NCBI GenBank assembly: GCA_902779765.1
Contig: CACZCQ010000010.1
Coordinates: 62,001-126,000, forward strand
Length of the DNA: 64,000 nt
Source: an uncultured Bacteroidia bacterium
Lineage (GTDB): Bacteria; Bacteroidota; Bacteroidia; Bacteroidales; UBA932
Direction of reading: 5' to 3'
Every line of letters starts with the position of its first letter. The first letter of the stretch is position 1. Below the pieces are notes generated by a model, which saw only the letters and a program-made list of their open reading frames with translations, ran no database searches and was not told the DNA's origin. Below are positions 1 to 7,736 of this stretch, piece after piece. Made by a program: the position numbers and the translations under genes.

Positions 1-90
1 GTCTCTGCAATAACAATTTGGGATACCCCACCTGCCAATTACCCTGCTCCCTTGTTCAAGCGGAAGCGTTTTGCGAAATATGTTGAATAA
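1..90 (+). CDS. C-terminal end of an unidentified protein (partial)
   Basis: The first frame is open from the window edge to a TAA at 88-90, giving 29 residues that end in the basic stretch KRKRFAKYVE. The gene is convergent with the zinc dehydrogenase that follows, and a hairpin with a T-run lies just downstream, as expected after a real gene end. The fragment is too short to assign a family. It could also be a chance open frame. Confidence 0.35.
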   Translation, partial: VSAITIWDTPPANYPAPLFKRKRFAKYVE

Positions 91-102
91 CAGCCACTTA
101 CG

Positions 103-135
103 AAAAACGAGTAGCATAATTAGCTACTCGTTTTT
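103..135. terminator. Bidirectional rho-independent terminator
   Basis: A 13-bp perfect stem (103-115 with 123-135) with a 7-base loop is A-rich on its left foot and followed by a run of T to 136. It can terminate the plus-strand gene ending at 90 and, read on the other strand, the minus-strand dehydrogenase operon that ends at 172. Confidence 0.8.
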
Positions 136-171
136 TATAAAAGATTCAATATTAACCAGTTACAGAAAACG

Positions 172-1452
172 TTACAGCTGGTCGGCATGGCTGAGGAGAT
201 ATTCCTCGGCCTCGATGTTCCAAAGCCCCTGATGTGCCTTGCAGAGGCGGTCTAGTTCGGCGTAGACAGGATTGGTCTTCCCCTTCTCCTCGAATTCGGT
301 GATTGCCGTCAAAGGCATATCCACGTGGGTGTAGACCAGTTTCTTTCCGCCCTTGATCTCAGGAAGGTGAAGGGTCGTCTCCGGAACTACGTTAAGTCCT
401 CCGATATGGGTCACGAGACCTGCAGGGTCCATGCCCTTGCCCATCAGGTAGAGGGCCTCCTTCATGTCATCGGTGTTGCCGCCGCTGGTTCCCACGATGT
501 GGGTGGACGCGTAATGGACATTGTAGAAGTTCAGAGGAGCCTTGAAGTCCGCGCGGCCGGGACCGGAGAAGAAGTTGAGGCAGCCGTCCTGACCGAGGAT
601 ATCGTCTCCCTGCTCGATCACGGCAGGAACAGGAGCCATCACCACCACCTCATCGTAGCCTGTTCCACCCGATATCTCACGAAGGCATTCCGCAGGATTC
701 TCCACCGCTCCGGTATTGACATAACGGAGGTCGATTCCCCTGGATGCGGCGAACTCCCTGGTGTACAATGAAGCAGCGCGGTCCAGCCTGGCCTGGTCGA
801 TGTCGGTCACGACGAAAAGGGACGGATGCCTGTCCTCGCGACGGAGGACATAGTTGATCATGGCCAGTCCCATCGGGCCCACGCCGGCCAGCAAAGCCAT
901 CTTGCCTCCGTCCTTGATCTCCATGTGATGGACATAGGATCCGGGATGGGTATGGTAGCAGGCGTGCATCGCACCGATCACGCAGGAGAGCGGCTCGCTC
1001 AATGATGCGGGATAGAATCCGGGGCCGTTGTAAGGCAGGAGGCAGCCCTGCTCCATCACCTCTGCGGGGATGATTATGTAAGTGGCGTCACCACCGATGA
1101 ACCTGTAGGAATAACCGGGGGCGGAAAGCACTCCGACGGGACCTCCTTCATAATTGAGGGCAGGCTGGATGGAGAACTTGTCACCTGGCTTGAACTGGTC
1201 TTTCCATTTAGCTCCGACCTCGACGATCTCTCCGGCGAATTCGTGGCCTATGATGGTGGGATTCTCGGCGATGTCATTGGGAACCCTCTTATGGTCGGTG
1301 CCCTGGTGTGATGACTTATAGGACGACATGCAGATGCTGTCGCTGACGACCTTCGCGAGGATCTCGTCTTCCTTCATCGCCGGAAGCTCGAATTCCTCAA
1401 GCCTCAGGTCTTCCTTGCCGTAAAGGCGTACCGCTTTTGTCTTCATATTCAA
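172..1452 (-). CDS. Zinc-dependent alcohol/polyol dehydrogenase (MDR superfamily)
   Basis: This is a medium-chain dehydrogenase/reductase of 426 residues. Cys41, the GHEFAGE motif at His70-Glu71 and the N-terminal GroES-like fold mark the catalytic zinc site. A nucleotide-binding LAGVGPMGLA stretch lies in the middle. The four-cysteine structural zinc lobe of classical alcohol dehydrogenases is not evident, as in sorbitol- or sorbose-phosphate reductase-like members. It is the last gene of the 2-oxoacid dehydrogenase operon, 4 bp after the E1 gene, so it may make or remove a carbonyl substrate for that complex; this is inference. Two in-frame ATGs lie two codons apart and the choice is open. 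The substrate cannot be read from the sequence. Confidence 0.8.
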   Translation of the reverse strand: MNMKTKAVRLYGKEDLRLEEFELPAMKEDEILAKVVSDSICMSSYKSSHQGTDHKRVPNDIAENPTIIGHEFAGEIVEVGAKWKDQFKPGDKFSIQPALNYEGGPVGVLSAPGYSYRFIGGDATYIIIPAEVMEQGCLLPYNGPGFYPASLSEPLSCVIGAMHACYHTHPGSYVHHMEIKDGGKMALLAGVGPMGLAMINYVLRREDRHPSLFVVTDIDQARLDRAASLYTREFAASRGIDLRYVNTGAVENPAECLREISGGTGYDEVVVMAPVPAVIEQGDDILGQDGCLNFFSGPGRADFKAPLNFYNVHYASTHIVGTSGGNTDDMKEALYLMGKGMDPAGLVTHIGGLNVVPETTLHLPEIKGGKKLVYTHVDMPLTAITEFEEKGKTNPVYAELDRLCKAHQGLWNIEAEEYLLSHADQL

Positions 1453-1456
1453 TCAA

Positions 1457-3940
1457 TTAAATACCTTTGCGGGCGTGCAGACGCATCTGGGCGACGGTCT
1501 GGTTGCTCGTGGGAACATAGTCCTTCAGAGGAACGATCTTCTCGTTGATCGCATCGAGGAACCATGACGGCTGAGGGAAGAAGGCCTCCTCAAGTTCATG
1601 GCAAGGAGTGATCCAGTTGCGGGAACCGAGCACCACGGGAGCCGCGTCAAGATAGTCGAATGCCATCTCGGAAATGTTGGCAGCCAGGTCATTGAGATAT
1701 GAACCGCGGGCGCAGGCATCTCCGGCGATGATGATCCGGCCGGTCTTCTTCACGGACTCGATCACCTTGTCGTAGTTGAACGGCACGAGCGAACGGGCGT
1801 CGATCACCTCCGCCTCCATTCCGTACTTCTCCTTCAGGATGTCGGCCGCCTCGAGAGCGCGATAAAGGGTCGCGCCGATGGTCAGTATGGTGATGTCCTT
1901 TCCGGCACGCTTCACATCAGGCTCGCCGATAGGAATCTCGTAGTAACCTTCCGGAACTCCACCCTCGTGGAACTTCTCGGCGATGCCGTAGAGACGCTGG
2001 CTCTCGAAGAAGATCACAGGATCGGTACCCTGCAAGGCCGCGTTCATAAGGCCCTTGGCATCGTAAGGAGTCACGGGGAAGCAGACCTTCAGTCCGGGAA
2101 TATGCGTACAGAGGCTGGTCCAGTCCTGGCTGTGCTGGGCGCCGTACTTGGAACCCACGGAAACACGGACAACCACCGGCATCTTCAGGATGTTGCCGGA
2201 CATCGCCTGCCACTTCGGAAGCTGGTTGAATATCTCGTCACCGCAGCATCCGAGGAAGTCGCAGTACATGATCTCAGGGATGACACGGCCTCCGCACATT
2301 GCGTAACCGATAGCGGTGCCGATGATTGCGGCCTCGGCGATCGGAGAGTTGAACAGACGGTGGTAAGGAAGGGCCTCGGTAAGTCCACGGTAGACTGCGA
2401 AGGCACCGCCCCACTCGCGGTTCTCCTCACCGTAGGCGATGAGGGAAGCATCCTTGTAGAAACGGTCCACAATGGCTTCGAATACACCGTCGCGGAAGTT
2501 GTATGCCTTCATGCTGCTGGCAGGCTTGCCGTCCTTTCCGAGCCAGAAACGCTCCTTGCCGGCGATCTGCTTCACGCGGGGATTCTCCTCCAGCGGCATA
2601 AGCACGTCGGGCTTCGCATCCGACAGCGAGTCGATGCTCTGGTTGGAGAACATCATCTCGCCGAGGAGTTCGTCCTGCTTCACGAGGTCCATCCTCGGTG
2701 AGAGCTCGGGATCGATGGCGAGCTTGTAGCATTCGAATATGTTGTCGTTGACTTCGGCACGTATGGCGTCCAGTGCTGCCTGGTCGGCCACCCCTGCTTC
2801 GATGAGTTTCTTGCCGAAGGCTACGATGCAGTCTTCCTTCTCCCAAGCCTCGATCTCCTCCTTCGTACGGTAGGAGCTCTGGTCGGACGGGGAATGGCCG
2901 CTGTAGCGGTATGTCACGACATCCAGAAGGGCAGGCCCCTTCTTTTCGAGCAGGTAGGCTTTCTTGCGGTAGAATGCGTCGATGACGGCGAGAGGATTGT
3001 AGCCGTCAACCCTTTCGGCATCCATGGCATCGGCCTTGAAGCCTGCACCCAGACGGGCCGGGAAGGTGTAACCCATGGTCTCGCCCTTTGTCTGGCCACC
3101 CATTGCATACTGGTTGTCCATAACGTTGAACAGGACGGGAAGTCCTCCCTTCATGTCGCCTTCCCAGAGGGTGTTGAACTGGTCCATGGAGGCGAAGGTC
3201 ATACCTTCGAGCACAGGGCCACGGGCCATTGCACCGTCACCGAGGTTGGCGACGACGATTCCCTTCTTGCGGTTGACCTTCTTGAAGAGGGCTGCGCCGA
3301 CCGCGATCGAGCCGCTGCCACCTACGATGGCGTTGTTAGGATAGATTCCGAACGGAGTGAAGAACGTGTGCATCGATCCGCCGAGTCCCTTGTTGAAACC
3401 GGTCGTGCGGGCGAATATCTCGGCCATCGCACCGTAGAGCAGGAAGCGTATTCCCAACTCCTTGGTGTCGGTCCCGGAATATGCCTTCTTTGCCACGTTG
3501 AGCGTAGCGCCGTCCCAGAACTCCTCCATCACCTTCTTCAGTTCCTCCTCCGGGAGGATCTGGATCGAGCGGAGACCCTTGGCCAGGATCTCTCCGTGTG
3601 AACGGTGGCTTCCGAATATGAAGTCATCGGTATCGAGGGCATAGGCCATACCTACGGCGGCGGCCTCCTGTCCTGCGGAAAGATGTGCGGGACCCGGGTT
3701 GTTATAGGCGACACCGTTGTATCCTCCGGTGGTCTTGACGAGGTTGAGCATCGTCTCGAACTCACGGATGTAGGACATGTCGCGGAAAATGCGGAGCAGA
3801 TCCTCCTTGGTGAAACGGCCGTCAGCCAATTCTTCCTTGACGGTCTTGTTGTACTTCATCACCGGTATGGTCGGGAGCTTGAGTTCATGCTCCTGCGGAC
3901 GCAGGGTGACTTCCGGATCTATGTAAAGCGCTTTGGGCAT
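1457..3940 (-). CDS. 2-oxoacid dehydrogenase E1, fused alpha and beta subunits
   Basis: This thiamine-diphosphate enzyme decarboxylates a 2-oxoacid and transfers the acyl group to the lipoyl arm of E2. Residues about 40-400 are the alpha part, with SHRSHGE at 111-117 and the ThDP motif from GDG at 234-236 to the Asn of NQYAM at 276. Residues about 480-827 are the beta (transketolase pyrimidine and C-terminal) part. In most bacteria these are two proteins; single-chain alpha/beta E1 proteins of about this length occur in Bacteroidota. E2 and E3 lie directly upstream on the same strand, so the three form one complex. Whether the substrate is pyruvate, acetoin or a branched-chain 2-oxoacid is not decided by sequence alone. 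Confidence 0.9.
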   Translation of the reverse strand: MPKALYIDPEVTLRPQEHELKLPTIPVMKYNKTVKEELADGRFTKEDLLRIFRDMSYIREFETMLNLVKTTGGYNGVAYNNPGPAHLSAGQEAAAVGMAYALDTDDFIFGSHRSHGEILAKGLRSIQILPEEELKKVMEEFWDGATLNVAKKAYSGTDTKELGIRFLLYGAMAEIFARTTGFNKGLGGSMHTFFTPFGIYPNNAIVGGSGSIAVGAALFKKVNRKKGIVVANLGDGAMARGPVLEGMTFASMDQFNTLWEGDMKGGLPVLFNVMDNQYAMGGQTKGETMGYTFPARLGAGFKADAMDAERVDGYNPLAVIDAFYRKKAYLLEKKGPALLDVVTYRYSGHSPSDQSSYRTKEEIEAWEKEDCIVAFGKKLIEAGVADQAALDAIRAEVNDNIFECYKLAIDPELSPRMDLVKQDELLGEMMFSNQSIDSLSDAKPDVLMPLEENPRVKQIAGKERFWLGKDGKPASSMKAYNFRDGVFEAIVDRFYKDASLIAYGEENREWGGAFAVYRGLTEALPYHRLFNSPIAEAAIIGTAIGYAMCGGRVIPEIMYCDFLGCCGDEIFNQLPKWQAMSGNILKMPVVVRVSVGSKYGAQHSQDWTSLCTHIPGLKVCFPVTPYDAKGLMNAALQGTDPVIFFESQRLYGIAEKFHEGGVPEGYYEIPIGEPDVKRAGKDITILTIGATLYRALEAADILKEKYGMEAEVIDARSLVPFNYDKVIESVKKTGRIIIAGDACARGSYLNDLAANISEMAFDYLDAAPVVLGSRNWITPCHELEEAFFPQPSWFLDAINEKIVPLKDYVPTSNQTVAQMRLHARKGI

Positions 3941-3950
3941 GGTTTTCTGA

Positions 3951-5330
3951 TTATTTGATTGTGAATGCGGTTTCCTTGATTATTTCCGACACCGTAGGGT
4001 GAGGGAACACGACTTCCTGGAGCTGCTCGAGGGTCATCTCGGTCTCGATCGCCAGACAGGCGCTGTGGATGATTTCCGAGCAGGGATTTCCGAGCATATG
4101 GACGCCCAGCACCTCGTGGTACCTGGCACCCACGATGATCTTGCAGATTCCCTCTCCCCTCTCGTTCTCTGCCACGAAACGTCCTGAATAAGCCATCGGC
4201 AGCTTGACCACCTTGTAGTCGATGCCCTTGGCCTTGGCCTCGGCCTCGGTAAGGCCGGCACCTGCAACCTCAGGATTCGTATAGACTACGCCGGGAATGG
4301 CGTTGTAACGCATCCTGTCCTCCTTGCCGAGAATGTTGTTCACGGCGACCTCGCCTTCGCGTGAAGCCGTGTGGGCAAGCATCGAGAAACCGGTCACGTC
4401 GCCTGCGGCATAGACGCCGGGGACATTGGTCCTCATCTTCTCATCTACCTTGATTCCGTAAGGCCTTCCGGCCGGATTGAGGGCGAGTTCGACTCCGATG
4501 TTCTCGAGGCCGAAACCCTGGAGGTTGGCCCTGCGGCCCACGCTCACAAGGATCTTGTCCCCGCTTACACGGCAGACCTTGCCATCGGGGTCCTCATATA
4601 CCACGGTATTTCCTTCAATTCCAGTCACCTTGCAGCGGAGGCAGAAATTGACACCTCTCTTCTCATACTGCTTCTGCAGCATGTCGCTGATCTCGTCGTC
4701 AAGGGGACCGAGTATCTTCGGAAGCATCTCGACCACCGTGACCTTGGTGCCCAGGGTGCTGAAGAAGGCCGCGAACTCCATTCCGATCACGCCGCCTCCG
4801 ATGACCACCAGTTCCTCAGGCCTTTCTTCCAAGGCAAGGATCTCGCGGTTGGTTACGATCACGTCTCCGGCTTCCTTAAGACCGGGGAAAGGAGGGACCG
4901 CAGCCTCGGAACCGGTGCAGATCAGAAGGTTCCTGGCTGCATAGGTGTTCCCTGCAGCCTCGACCTTGATACCCTCCTGGTCACGCCCGAGTATGGTCGC
5001 ATTTTCATTCACGACCTCCACTCCGTTACCCTTCATGGCCGCCTTGACTCCGCCGACAAGTTTCTTGACGACCTTGTTCTTGCGCGCCACGATCTCATCG
5101 TACTTGAACGTTGGATCGCTGACATAGACTCCGTAATGGTCTCCGGTCATGGCGTAGTTGTAGACCTTTGCACTGTAAAGGAGGGTCTTGGTGGGGATGC
5201 AGCCTTCATTGAGGCAAACTCCGCCGAGCGACTTCCTTTCGAAGAGAACCACCTTCAGTCCGGCGGCTCCCGCCCTTTCCGCGGCCACATAACCACCGGG
5301 GCCGCCTCCGATAATCGCTAAATCGTACAT
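3951..5330 (-). CDS. lpdA: Dihydrolipoyl dehydrogenase (E3)
   Basis: This FAD flavoprotein reoxidises the dihydrolipoyl arm of E2 with NAD. The N-terminus MYDLAIIGGGPGGYVAAE is the FAD-binding dinucleotide fold, followed by the redox-active disulfide in GGVCLNEGCIP. A second NAD-binding GGGVIGMEFA follows, and the C-terminal dimerisation domain carries the HPTVSE active-site motif. I start at 5330 because the family begins exactly there; a longer frame from 5372 adds 14 unrelated residues and would overlap the E2 gene. The resulting 459 residues is normal for the family. It lies between the E2 and E1 genes of the operon. Confidence 0.95.
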   Translation of the reverse strand: MYDLAIIGGGPGGYVAAERAGAAGLKVVLFERKSLGGVCLNEGCIPTKTLLYSAKVYNYAMTGDHYGVYVSDPTFKYDEIVARKNKVVKKLVGGVKAAMKGNGVEVVNENATILGRDQEGIKVEAAGNTYAARNLLICTGSEAAVPPFPGLKEAGDVIVTNREILALEERPEELVVIGGGVIGMEFAAFFSTLGTKVTVVEMLPKILGPLDDEISDMLQKQYEKRGVNFCLRCKVTGIEGNTVVYEDPDGKVCRVSGDKILVSVGRRANLQGFGLENIGVELALNPAGRPYGIKVDEKMRTNVPGVYAAGDVTGFSMLAHTASREGEVAVNNILGKEDRMRYNAIPGVVYTNPEVAGAGLTEAEAKAKGIDYKVVKLPMAYSGRFVAENERGEGICKIIVGARYHEVLGVHMLGNPCSEIIHSACLAIETEMTLEQLQEVVFPHPTVSEIIKETAFTIK

Positions 5331-5355
5331 ATCCTGAATTAAATTATATCCGAAA

Positions 5356-6747
5356 CTAGAATTCGATTTCAAGGTTCTCTATCTCGGTGGCCACCTGCTT
5401 GAGGAAGCGGGTCGCCTCACCGCCGTCCAGGGCCCTGTGGTCGTATGTCAACGAGAGGCCGAGATAGGGGACGAACTCATATTCACCGCCTCCGAGAGCC
5501 TTGGGACGGGGCACGATCGTGCCAACGCCGAGGATTCCGCTCTGGGGCAGGTTGATGACAGGAGTGAACCATTCGACTCCGAAACCACCCAGGTTGGACA
5601 CCGTGAAAGACGCTGCTTCCGAGGACAGGAGGTCAGGATTGATGCTGCCCTTGCGGCAGTCATCGGCCACCTGCTTGAGAGCCTTGCTGAGGGCTATTAT
5701 GTCCAGTTCCTCGGCATGCTTGATGCACGGGACCATAAGGCCGCGCTCGGTATCGACAGCACAGCCGAGATTGACTGTCTTGAAAATGCGCATCGCATCG
5801 CCGAGACAGTGTGAATTGACCTTCGGGAATTTATGCAGGGCCTTGATCACGGCGAAGCAGACGAAATCGTTGATCGTCACGTTCGCATCGATCCGGCCTT
5901 CCTCCAGGGCTTTCTTCGCCTTTTTGCGGAGAGCCTGGACCTTCCTGGCATCGGCGCCGAGCATATGGGTGAGCTGGGCTGAGTTCTGGAGGGAGTTGTA
6001 CATGCTCTTTGCAATGAGCTTGCGCATGTTGGACATCTTCTCGACAGTGAACTCCGTCCCTTCACCGGGTATCTCGGAATGTGAAGGCTCCCAGGTCTTG
6101 AGGTCTCCGCCCTTGACCATGCCTCCCAGACCTGAACCTGATGCAGGGGCCTGAAGGTTCCCTTCCTTCATCATCGCCTTTGCAAGGCCGGTACGGGGCG
6201 TCAGGGCGGCAGCCAGTACATCCCTTTCAATGACACGGCCGCCAGGGCCGGATCCGGCTATATGCGTTGCATCGACCCCCTTCTCAGCTGCAAGTCTCCG
6301 GGCACGGGGAGAAACTGCGGAGGAACAGGCCGGGGAGACCATACCCCCTGAAACCGTCTCGCTCCGCTCGACCCCACCGCTCGCTTCGCTGCGCTCCGCT
6401 CCGGTCCCCCCTCTTAACGTGCCGAGGGTGGCAGTGGTTTCCGAGGGTATGGTCTCCCCGGCTGCACTGCCGCTGTCACCTGAAGGGGCGAACTCCTCGA
6501 AGGACTCGCCGGGCTCGCCGATGACCATCACGTTGGTCAGGCACGGAATCTCATCATTATCGTTGAAGAAACACGCCAGGACAGTACCTTCGAATTTTGA
6601 TTCCTCTTCGAACGAAGCCTTGTCAGTTTCATAGCTGAAAAGGATGTCTCCGACGGCAACCTTGTCTCCGACTTTCTTTTTGAATTCTGTTACGATGCAA
6701 CTTTCGACTGATTGCCCCTGTTTGGGCATTATAACTGCTTGTGCCAT
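5356..6747 (-). CDS. 2-oxoacid dehydrogenase E2 (dihydrolipoamide acyltransferase)
   Basis: This is the core acyltransferase of the complex and the first gene of the operon. It has one N-terminal lipoyl domain with the lipoylated Lys43 in ETDKASF, then a linker, then an E3/E1-binding domain starting near residue 145 (SPRARRLAAEKGVD, SGPGGRV). The C-terminal catalytic domain ends with the YDHRALDGG motif (His and Asp of the active site). The linker at residues 96-140 is made almost entirely by an inserted repeat (6329-6462) and contains GTGAERSEASGG. This segment is not part of the family fold, yet it keeps the frame. A divergent promoter lies upstream, facing the transketolase genes. Confidence 0.93.
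   Translation of the reverse strand: MAQAVIMPKQGQSVESCIVTEFKKKVGDKVAVGDILFSYETDKASFEEESKFEGTVLACFFNDNDEIPCLTNVMVIGEPGESFEEFAPSGDSGSAAGETIPSETTATLGTLRGGTGAERSEASGGVERSETVSGGMVSPACSSAVSPRARRLAAEKGVDATHIAGSGPGGRVIERDVLAAALTPRTGLAKAMMKEGNLQAPASGSGLGGMVKGGDLKTWEPSHSEIPGEGTEFTVEKMSNMRKLIAKSMYNSLQNSAQLTHMLGADARKVQALRKKAKKALEEGRIDANVTINDFVCFAVIKALHKFPKVNSHCLGDAMRIFKTVNLGCAVDTERGLMVPCIKHAEELDIIALSKALKQVADDCRKGSINPDLLSSEAASFTVSNLGGFGVEWFTPVINLPQSGILGVGTIVPRPKALGGGEYEFVPYLGLSLTYDHRALDGGEATRFLKQVATEIENLEIEF
6329..6462. repeat. Dispersed in-frame element, copy 1, in the E2 linker
   Basis: Inverted arms at 6329-6355 and 6436-6462 match at 24 of 27 positions; the outer 18 are perfect (gccggggagaccataccc). 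They flank an 80-base core (6356-6435). The core is shared with copy 2 at 63370-63446: about 69 of 77 aligned bases are identical, with one 3-base indel. The arms are not shared with copy 2. The E2 gene, on the minus strand, reads the core as GTGAERSEASGG and similar residues without a stop. Confidence 0.85.
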
Positions 6748-6787
6748 TGATTATGGTGTTATTTCTATGGCCCCTTTATAGACCATA

Positions 6788-6795
6788 CAAAGTTA
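6788..6795 (-). promoter_or_regulatory. Probable -7 element for the E2-E3-E1 operon
   Basis: On the minus strand this reads TAACTTTG, matching the Bacteroidota -7 consensus TAnnTTTG, about 40 bases before the E2 ATG. A clear -33 TTTG box is not seen, so this is a motif call only. Confidence 0.5.
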
Positions 6796-6798
6796 AAA

Positions 6799-6830
6799 TT
6801 TCCTCTTGAGATAAAAAAGGATTATATTTG
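6799..6830 (+). promoter_or_regulatory. Probable promoter of the split transketolase genes
   Basis: TATATTTG (6823-6830) fits TAnnTTTG. A TTTC, close to the TTTG -33 box, lies exactly 20 bases upstream. The ATG of the transketolase N-half is 48 bases downstream. Confidence 0.55.
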
Positions 6831-6878
6831 TATGCTTTAACAAAAAGCATAATTCTAATTCAAAATATCAAACAGCAA

Positions 6879-7724
6879 ATGCAATCAACTGAAGATCTGA
6901 AGAAGATTGCCTCTCAAGTCAGAAGAGACATCATCAGGATGGTCGTCGAAGCCAAATCCGGTCATCCTGGCGGTTCGATGAGCAGCGCCGACTTCATGAC
7001 TGCCCTCTACTTCGCAGTCATGGAACACGATCCTGCCACCTGGACCCGTGACGGAAAGGGTCAGGACATGTTCGTTCTGTCTGCCGGCCACCTCACCCCC
7101 ATGTATTACTCGATCCTTTCCCGCGCCGGGTACTTCCCGACCAGCGAGCTGGCCTCCTTCCGCAAGTTCGGAACCCGCCTGCAGGGTCACCCTTCCGTCA
7201 GGAAAGGACTTCCCGGTGTCTTCCAGGCTGCCGGTTCCCTCGGCCAGGGTCTTTCCGTGGCGGTTGGAATGGCGCTCGGCAAGAAGGCTGCGAAGGACAA
7301 CCACACAGTATACGTACTGTGCGGAGACGGCGAGAGTGAAGAAGGACAGATCTGGGAAGCCGGCATGTTCGCCGCACATCACAAGGTCGACAATCTGATT
7401 GCCATGACCGACGTCAACGGCCAGCAGATCGACGGAACCACCGAAGATGTCGCCGGACTCGGAGACCTGGGTGAGAAATGGAGGGCCTTCGGCTGGGAAA
7501 CGATCACAGCTGACGGGCACGACATGGACAGGATACTGGAAGCCTTCGCACAGGCCAAGGAGCTGCAGGGCAAGGGCAAGCCGGTCATGATCCTCTTCCA
7601 GACCGAGATGGGTCACGGGGTGGACTTCATGGCAGGTACCCATAAGTGGCACGGAAACGTACCCAACGAAGAACAGAGCGTCAAGGCACTGGGCCAGTTG
7701 AAGGAAACATTGGGAGACTACTAA
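6879..7724 (+). CDS. Transketolase, N-terminal (thiamine-binding) half
   Basis: This is the first half of a split transketolase of the non-oxidative pentose phosphate pathway. After trimming to the ATG at 6879 it has 281 residues; a longer frame from 6828 overlaps the promoter. GHPGGSMS near residue 30 and the ThDP motif GDGESEEGQIWEA are present, as is the His of SAGHLTP. The pyrimidine-binding and C-terminal domains are in the next gene, 12 bp downstream, so the enzyme assembles from two chains. Such split transketolases are known in Bacteroidota, archaea and other bacteria. Confidence 0.92.
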   Translation: MQSTEDLKKIASQVRRDIIRMVVEAKSGHPGGSMSSADFMTALYFAVMEHDPATWTRDGKGQDMFVLSAGHLTPMYYSILSRAGYFPTSELASFRKFGTRLQGHPSVRKGLPGVFQAAGSLGQGLSVAVGMALGKKAAKDNHTVYVLCGDGESEEGQIWEAGMFAAHHKVDNLIAMTDVNGQQIDGTTEDVAGLGDLGEKWRAFGWETITADGHDMDRILEAFAQAKELQGKGKPVMILFQTEMGHGVDFMAGTHKWHGNVPNEEQSVKALGQLKETLGDY

Positions 7725-7736
7725 AAAGACAGCATC

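Noticed and set aside
4121-4160. Possible sigma-54 -24/-12 sites (TGGCAC followed by TTGC)
   Set aside because: The spacing between GG and GC is 16 rather than 10, and the site is inside the E3 coding region. No convincing RpoN promoter was found by eye in the window.
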